Shown here: positions 58,260-64,000 of the stretch, one piece after another
Numbering within the stretch: position 1 is the stretch's first letter
Layout: the number at the start of each line of letters is the position of its first letter
DNA from: Conus ventricosus
Taxonomy: Eukaryota; Mollusca; Gastropoda; Neogastropoda; Conidae
DNA length: 64,000 nt
NCBI GenBank assembly: GCA_018398815.1
Contig: CM031595.1
Location: forward strand, 132,087,725-132,151,724
Reading direction: 5' to 3'
The notes under the pieces: generated by a model
Database searches by the model: none
The model's input: only the letters and a program-made list of their open reading frames with translations
What the model was told of the DNA's origin: nothing
Translations under genes and position numbers: made by a program

Positions 58260-58352
58260 TGATAAGATAAGATAAGATAATGTTGCTTATAGCCCAGCCG
58301 ACCGCAGAGGGCCACATCAGGGCTGTCACCACGTTAAAATCAACTCACCAGT

Positions 58353-58391
<39 letters not shown>

Positions 58392-58466
58392 TTCACACAT
58401 CTCGTTAAATGACATCGTCTACAAACGCACCAGAAACTTTGTTAAAAATCTTTCTTCCATAAAATC

Positions 58467-59310
58467 TTAAATCAGATGAAAAATGTTAATTTCTCTCAAA
58501 AACTCAAGGATCACGTCAGGCGGGACATCCCTGAACAGGATCTTCATGGACTCCGCTGTAAAATGTTTGTGTCTCACATCGTGCAAGTCCCAACACTCTA
58601 AAAGAACATGTTTCATTGTGAGTGGCGCATGACATGGAATGCACCACGGAGCTTCTTCACTCTTTAAAAGGTAAGAATGGGTAAATACGAATGGCCGGTG
58701 TGCAGCCGGCACAGAACCGTTTCCTCTTTACGACCACCCGACGTAGATGGGAGGAAGTCCTTAAGGTTTGGACGGATCTGAAAGAGTTTATTATTCGTCT
58801 GTGTGTTCCAATCCTCCTGCCAGAGGTCTCTCACATAATCGTTAATTTTGGTTTCACATCTGAGCAGGGGATATAAGTGTTGGACAGCTTCTCTCTTGTG
58901 GCGTTCTTGGCTAAACGATCAACCATTTTGTTCCCGCCGATGCCAACATGACCAGGAACCCAAGCAAGAGTAATGTTGTAACCGTCCGCCTTCAACTTAC
59001 TAAAAAGTTCAAAAAAAGTAAAGTTCTGGATGCTGAAGGTTGCGGCCAGCTATGGCCTCCAAAGCTGACAGCGAATCCGACAGAACCAGAAAGTCCCTCT
59101 TTGAAGAACATGAGATTATCTTCAAAGCCAAAACCAGAGCAGTAAGTTCAGCAGAATAGACAGAAGCATCTGAATGATATGTTCCAACAGTATCTGAGAA
59201 GGAGCCCCAGGGCAGTAGGCTGCACAGGCCACTCCATCTTCAGATTTGGAACCGTCAGTAAAAACTTTTTGACAGGATGGGAATTTCAAACAGAGCTCAG
59301 CATACAATGC
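58467..59310 (-). pseudogene. RNase H and C-terminal zinc finger of the minus-strand element
   Basis: The minus frames show the RNase H start 'VFTDGSKSEDGVACAAY' near 59,240-59,290. The end motif 'WVPGHVGIGGNKMVD' lies near 58,910-58,960 in another frame. The last frame (58,712-58,467) has 'WCIPCHAPLTMKHVLLEC', a C-x2-C...H...C finger typical of I-type elements. At least two frame breaks are present. The domain order is intact. Confidence 0.75.
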
Positions 59311-59597
59311 CTTGTACGCCAGAGAGCTGGTAGATTCTTTGCGAAAAGCTGCAAGATCAAAACGAATCTCTGGCGTGAAGAAGGTCCACGGTGGTTGATC
59401 CGGAAACTTGGAAAAATCAGATACTACACCTAGGTCTAGACCTGCATCCGCACGTGAGGCTGCTTACGAAGACCAAACGGCGGAATACATTTAGGGTTGT
59501 TTACAAACTTACTTTGGAACGGAGGATCAAAGACACAGTCATAGGCAGGGTTTTCTGGTTCCGAGAACAGTCTGATGTAATAATTTCAAAGACAGTT

Positions 59598-61098
59598 TCA
59601 GCCTGCGTTGGACAGTGAAGGTTCACCCGCCTCTGCGTACAGGCTGTACACAGGGGTGGTGCGGAACGCTCCAAGACAGAGACGAAGCCCTTGATGGTGG
59701 ATAGGGTCCAAGAGTTTGAGGTAAGACGATCTTGCGGAGCCGTAGACAGCACAACCGTAGTCCAATTTGGAACGGACCAAGGCTCTGTAGAGGTGCAGCA
59801 AAGTTTTCTTATCAGCGCCCCAGTCAGTGTGCGCTACGACCCGCAGAATATTCAGTGCTTTCTGGCAAGCAGTTTTGAGGTTTTTAATATGGCTGAGAAA
59901 GTTAAGTTTTGGTCAAAAATGACTCCCAGAAATTTGGCCTCTTTAACAGCTGGGATGGGAGATTTCCCTACTTGAAGTTCAGGATCTGGGAAAAACTGAC
60001 GGAAATTATGGAAGTGAATACACTGCGTCTTTGTTGGAGAAAAGGTGAAACCGTTTTCATCTGCCCACCGATGGATTTTATCTACGCAAAGCTGGAGCCT
60101 GCGCTGGACACTCGGGTACAGGCTTCCAGTTGCGTAGACAGCGAAATCATCCACAAACAATGAGCAGTCTGAACCCTGCTGAACTGATTTCACAATGTCG
60201 TTGATTTTAATTACTAAAGAGGGCAGGGGGACAGTATGCTCCCCTGTGGAACACCCAACTCCTGCTCGTGGACATCAGAGAGAGTGGTGCCAACCCGGAC
60301 CTGAAACTGTCGTTCTGCCAAAAAATTTTGAATAAAAAGCGGAAGATGACCTCGAAAAACCCAGATCGTGGAGATCATGAGTATCCCCGACTTCCAGGTA
60401 GTATCGTAGGCCTTCTCCAAGTCGAAAAAAATTGCCACAGCATGCTGTTTGTTCAGAAAGCATTCCGAAGTGTAGATTCCAGACGAATCAAATGGTCAAC
60501 TGTAGACCGATGTTTTCGGAAACCACCTGTTCTTTCGCCAAAAGGCCATCGGTTTCGAGTTTCCACATGAGCCTAGCATTGACCATTTTTCCATCAGTTT
60601 ACAGACACAGCTGGTCAAAGCTATGGGACGGTAGTTTGAAGGGTTAGAAAGATCTTTTTCCAGGTTTGGGAATTGGAACAATGGGGCTTTCCGCCAAGAA
60701 GGTGGAAAGAAACCAGTAGTCCACACATGGTTGTATACCTGTAGCAGGATGTTCAGACCTATTTGCGGAAGATGTTTCAAGAGTTGATAATGGATTTCAT
60801 CTAGACCTGGAGAGGAATCGCTGCAAGAGAGTAAGGCAGATTTCAGCTCGTTTAACGTGAAAGGAAGATTGTAGTCTTCCATGTTGTCTGACGAAAAGTT
60901 GCAGGGTGATTTTTCTTTTAGGGCTTTGTTTTTGACAAAAGTGGCTGATTTATTAGAAGAGGAGGAATTCTTTTCAATGGTTGAAGCAAGCAGATTAGCA
61001 ACTGCTTTCTTCTCTGTTATTAAAGAATCCGAAAACTTGAGATGGTTCACAGTGGGACAGGTGTTCTTCCCTTTGATTTTCTTAATGATGTTCCACAC
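59598..61098 (-). pseudogene. Reverse transcriptase of the minus-strand element
   Basis: Pieces in order: 61,098-60,496 with 'SSPGLDEIHYQLLKHLP' and 'NYRPIALTSCVCKLMEK'; 60,438-60,214 with 'FFDLEKAYDTTW' and 'GVPQGSILSP'; 60,193-59,852 with the catalytic 'FVDDFAVY' and 'KFLGVIFD'; and 59,801-59,598, the thumb. The FxDD aspartates are intact, but frames change at least three times. Confidence 0.85.
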
Positions 61099-61121
61099 TT
61101 TTTTTCTTGGAAGTTTTGATG

Positions 61122-61985
61122 TCAGCCTGGAGCAGAAGCTTCTCCAGGACCGACGTTTACTGATTTTAAAAGTGTGTCTTGATTTAGCACGGAGTTTCTG
61201 ATGGGCTCGAGCGTTGGGACCCGAAGGTCGTTGGTTACCTGACGCTGAGCCCGTTTTCTAACTTTGGAAATTTTGTTGGCATTCTGAATCGAACCAGGGT
61301 GTTTTTGGCATTTGAAGTTTATCGGAAGACACTGGAATACAGGCCTTAGCACATTTAATCATAGTGTTAGTCAGAGATTCTGCTGGATCCGGACTCTGAA
61401 GAAATCAGTGTCCTGGAATTCTTTAGAAATAGAGGCTGCAAATAGATCCCAGTTTGCTTCTTAAAATTTAGATGCTGAGAGACAGAGACGTGTTCAGTTA
61501 TTAACAGGTTGTAGAGGACAGGGAAATGGTCACTTCCGTGCAGATCGTCATGGACAGACCACTCATAGTCCAGGACCAGCGAGGGGTCACAAACCGACAA
61601 ATCTAAACACGAAAGTGAACCAGTGGAAGAGTGGAGGTAAGTTGCAGATCCGTCATTCAGACAACACAAATCCAAGTCTGAAAGGACATCTTCAATCAGC
61701 AGACCTCTGGGTGACGTACGGCACTACCCCAAAGAGGGTTGTGACCGTTAAAGTCACCCAACAGCAAAAAAGGTCGAGGAAGTTCTCCTATCAGACTGAC
61801 AAGGTCCTGACGACAAACCGGGACAGACGGTGGAAGATAAAGGGAACAGATTGTCACAGTCTTGTGGAGAGTGACTCTCGCAGCTACAGCTTGAAGGGAG
61901 GTAGACAGAGCGACAGGACTATACAACAAAGTTTTATGTATGAGAAGGGCAACACCGCCCGACAGTCCCAACGTGGATGGTTGTG
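61122..61985 (-). pseudogene. Endonuclease (APE type) of the minus-strand element
   Basis: 'FLLLGDFNGHNPLWG' (61,971-61,696 frame) and 'HGSDHFPV' (61,675-61,367 frame) are two of the catalytic APE-type motifs. The first motifs (WN and QE) are missing, because the copy ends near 61,985-61,990. Truncation at the 5' end is usual for target-primed insertions. Confidence 0.8.
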
Positions 61986-62050
61986 ATGAAAAATGATAGA
62001 AACGACTACAATCTGCATAACTACAGTTATGCCTGTAAATTCAGTTTCTT

Positions 62051-63106
62051 ATGGAGCTAGATCCAAACAGCTGCTTCACAGTGTTTCAGTGGAATGCAAG
62101 GTCTATTTCCTCAAACCTATTATCTTTTGAAAGTCATGTTCTAGAGAAAGGCTATAGTGTTTTAGCGCTCCAGTCATTGAATGTGGAAAAGAAAAAGCTT
62201 CCCAATCTTAAGAATTATTACTATCCACCTCTTTACAGTATCAGTGAGGTAAATAAAAAGGTGCAAACTGCTATCTATATTAGACTTGACCTTGAGTTTA
62301 CAAATATTAGCCCACTTCCAGTGCCCGTAGATAAACAAGGTGTGTTTGCTACAGGAGCTGTCATCAAAGTAAATAAGGAATCGGTTTATAACGTTCTGTC
62401 TGTGTACTATCCTAATGGCCCTAAAGAGGATGACACAGATTGGGTAAAACATACTGATTTTACAAAGAGGAAGTGGATTATTATGGGTGACTTTAATGCT
62501 CATGCGCCCTTTTGGGACACAAGTTGTAATAAAGTGACATCAAATAGATTTGTTGAAAATATTGTTGATTCAAGTTTAATTTTATTAAACGACGGTAGAA
62601 TTACGAGAATTCCTGATGTAGTTACTCACAAATCTAGTGCAATAGATCTATCGCTTGTTTCCCCAAATATAGCAGTAAACTATAACTGGTCCACAGTAGA
62701 AGATTGTTTAGGGAGTGATCACCTTCCCATTACAATCCTTTTTAATGAAAATATATCTGATGAACCGTCTACCACTGAATGTAAAATTCCAAAATTTAAC
62801 TATAAATTGGCCGACTGGGAAGCCTTTCAAACTTTTCTTCTGTCACAAAATACATCACCAATAGAGGATGATGATCTAGATACATTTTATGGTAATTTCT
62901 CAAAAGTAGTGTTATTAGCAGCTGAAAAGACTATCCCAAAACATAAATATAAAAAGATTGGAAAATATGTAGGCAACGTATGGTGGACAGAAGAATGTAG
63001 ACTCGCTGTACAGTCAAAGCGAAAAAGCTACAAAACATGGACAAGAAATAAGTCAGAAGAAAACTTTATAATCATGAAACAAGAAAAGAATAAATGTGCT
63101 AAATAA
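62051..63106 (+). CDS. APE-type endonuclease domain, long open frame
   Basis: A 351-codon frame starts 'MELDPNSCFTVFQWNARSI'. The 'WNARSI' motif near residue 14-19, 'IIMGDFNAHAPFWD' near residue 145, 'SSAIDLSLVS' and 'GSDHLPI' are all present. The position where the second catalytic motif normally reads Gln-Glu is 'ALQSLNV', so the metal-binding Glu appears replaced by Ser. The frame stops at 63,104-63,106, and coding continues shifted. The function would be nicking of target DNA. Confidence 0.85.
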   Translation: MELDPNSCFTVFQWNARSISSNLLSFESHVLEKGYSVLALQSLNVEKKKLPNLKNYYYPPLYSISEVNKKVQTAIYIRLDLEFTNISPLPVPVDKQGVFATGAVIKVNKESVYNVLSVYYPNGPKEDDTDWVKHTDFTKRKWIIMGDFNAHAPFWDTSCNKVTSNRFVENIVDSSLILLNDGRITRIPDVVTHKSSAIDLSLVSPNIAVNYNWSTVEDCLGSDHLPITILFNENISDEPSTTECKIPKFNYKLADWEAFQTFLLSQNTSPIEDDDLDTFYGNFSKVVLLAAEKTIPKHKYKKIGKYVGNVWWTEECRLAVQSKRKSYKTWTRNKSEENFIIMKQEKNKCAK

Positions 63107-64000
63107 TTGCTCAAGCTAAAAGAAAGTACTGGGTTGAGTTTTGCGAAGCCGAAGTATCGGAATCAAAAGATTTATATAAAGTTTGGAAAAAAAGTTAAAG
63201 AAATGAAAAACTGCTATAAAAGTCAGTCATACCCTATAAAGCTACAAACTGATTTTCCTTCTGCTTTGGATAAAGCTGAAGCTTTTTCTGGTTTATTTTC
63301 AGCTTGTAGTCAGTCTAAAAATCTTCAGCCAGAAAGCTTTCATCACAGAAACAATGAGGAACAAAAAGATGATTACATGGCTCCTTCACAAGAAAACGAA
63401 CATTTCCTGAACTCACCTTTACTGTTGTCAGAACTAACAGAAGCATTGGATTCTATCCCTTCACATGATTCAGCTGTTGGCCTTGATGGAGTGTCCTATC
63501 AACTCATGAGACATTTGCCTTCTTCGTGGAAAGTATTACTGCATTCATTATTCCAAAAATGTTGGATTAATGGCACTATTCCAAGAATCTGGAAAAGTTC
63601 GGTAGTAGTCCCAGTACTCAAGGAAGGTAAACCGAGGAAGGTAAACCGAGGACATCTTTACATAGTTACAGACCATAGCTCTAACCTCTCATGCTGGTAA
63701 ACTTTTAGAAAAAATTATTCAAAAACGACTGTTGTATTACTGTGAAAAAAATGGCGTGATTCCTGTTCAGCAAGCGGGCTTTCGAAAAGGTCGTTGTACC
63801 ACAGACCATTTAGTAAAACTGACCAGTCACATTAAAAAACAATTCTCCCGCAGAAAAAGTACTTTGGCTACATTTTTTGATGTCAAAAAAGCCTATGACT
63901 GCGTATGGCACGCAAGGCTACTTTTCAATTAAAAAATGTTGGTATTTCTGGGAGAATGTTCGATTACATTAAAAGCTTCCTAACAGAAAGAAGCATATGT
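63107..64000 (+). pseudogene. Reverse transcriptase, partial and frameshifted
   Basis: A connecting region with 'VKEMKNCYKSQSYPIKLQ' is followed by the finger region 'AVGLDGVSYQLMRHLPSS'. A 14 bp tandem duplication (63,624-63,651) breaks the frame. After it come 'QQAGFRKGRCTTDHL' and the first catalytic Asp in 'TFFDVKKAYDCVWH' (near 63,885). The YxDD box lies beyond the window. Confidence 0.85.
63624..63651 (+). repeat. 14 bp tandem duplication in the reverse transcriptase gene
   Basis: The unit 'aaggtaaaccgagg' occurs twice in tandem. The extra 14 bases shift the reading frame, and homology resumes in the other frame. Confidence 0.9.

Larger units (their letters stand above)
58260..61990 (-). 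mobile_element. Non-LTR retrotransposon (Jockey/I superfamily), 5'-truncated
   Basis: The minus-strand order is endonuclease (61,985-61,370), reverse transcriptase (about 61,100-59,600), RNase H (about 59,310-58,900) and a CCHC-like finger (near 58,630). A short 3' region follows, ending in TTATC repeats at 58,260-58,282. An A run on the plus strand (58,359-58,389) lies inside the 3' part. RNase H after reverse transcriptase plus a C-terminal finger fits the I-type group. Several frameshifts break the ORF. Confidence 0.85.
62035..64000 (+). mobile_element. Second non-LTR retrotransposon, plus strand, runs off the window
   Basis: Starts within about 50 bases of the 5' end of the minus-strand element, head to head. 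It encodes an endonuclease (62,051-63,106) and a reverse transcriptase (63,107 onward). The protein differs clearly from the minus-strand copy, so this is a different family of the same superfamily. The 3' part lies outside the window. Confidence 0.85.

Noticed and set aside
61615..62034. Plus-strand frame over the endonuclease region
   Set aside because: It is the antisense shadow of the minus-strand endonuclease motifs. The minus strand carries the GDFN and SDHFP signatures.

Overview
This is eukaryotic, almost certainly metazoan, DNA. It has no operons of cellular genes, very dense simple-sequence repeats (long GT/CA, GA/CT, GATA and CAT tracts, poly-C runs), exon-like segments bounded by AG and GT signals, and four kinds of eukaryotic transposable element. 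The repeat style and a dispersed SINE-like family with at least four copies here suggest a mollusc, probably a marine gastropod. That placement is inference; no single-copy marker gene proves it.

Layout. Positions 1-5.8 kb hold microsatellites, one SINE-like copy and a GC-rich ~98 bp tandem duplication. Positions 5,811-12,316 hold a complete Ty3/Gypsy-type LTR retrotransposon on the minus strand. It has two ~1.43 kb LTRs, a candidate primer site, a purine tract, gag with a zinc knuckle, and a decayed pol whose order reads protease, integrase, then reverse transcriptase/RNase H. That is the Gmr1-like order, not the usual Gypsy order. Positions 12.3-24.8 kb are mostly non-coding and rich in microsatellites. 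Positions 24.8-34.5 kb are AT-rich and poor in repeats; they carry two related 3'-terminal exon candidates on the minus strand and a degenerate non-LTR reverse transcriptase fragment.

Positions 34,579-49,248 hold a 14.67 kb Polinton/Maverick-type virus-like DNA element. It has ~192 bp terminal inverted repeats and a 5 bp flanking duplication. It encodes an A32/FtsK-type packaging ATPase, a protein-primed type B DNA polymerase, a retrovirus-type integrase, a 424-residue capsid-like protein and about ten further genes, several of them small membrane or coiled-coil proteins. The ends of both inverted repeats fold on themselves into 91 nt hairpins, and the repeats include the last 20 codons of the ATPase gene. 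Most of its genes carry single-base frameshifts. It lies between related exon candidates of the host, so it probably sits in a host intron or between tandem host genes.

Positions 49.2-57.7 kb return to host sequence: a third related terminal exon, other exon candidates, SINE-like copies, microsatellites and a five-copy 30 bp minisatellite. Positions 58,260-64,000 hold two non-LTR retrotransposons arranged head to head. The minus-strand copy is 5'-truncated and has endonuclease, reverse transcriptase, RNase H, a CCHC-like finger and a TTATC-repeat tail. The plus-strand copy has endonuclease and reverse transcriptase and runs off the window. Frameshifts are common everywhere, and the two LTRs differ almost only by one-base indels. 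Sequencing or assembly indels must therefore be weighed against real decay throughout.
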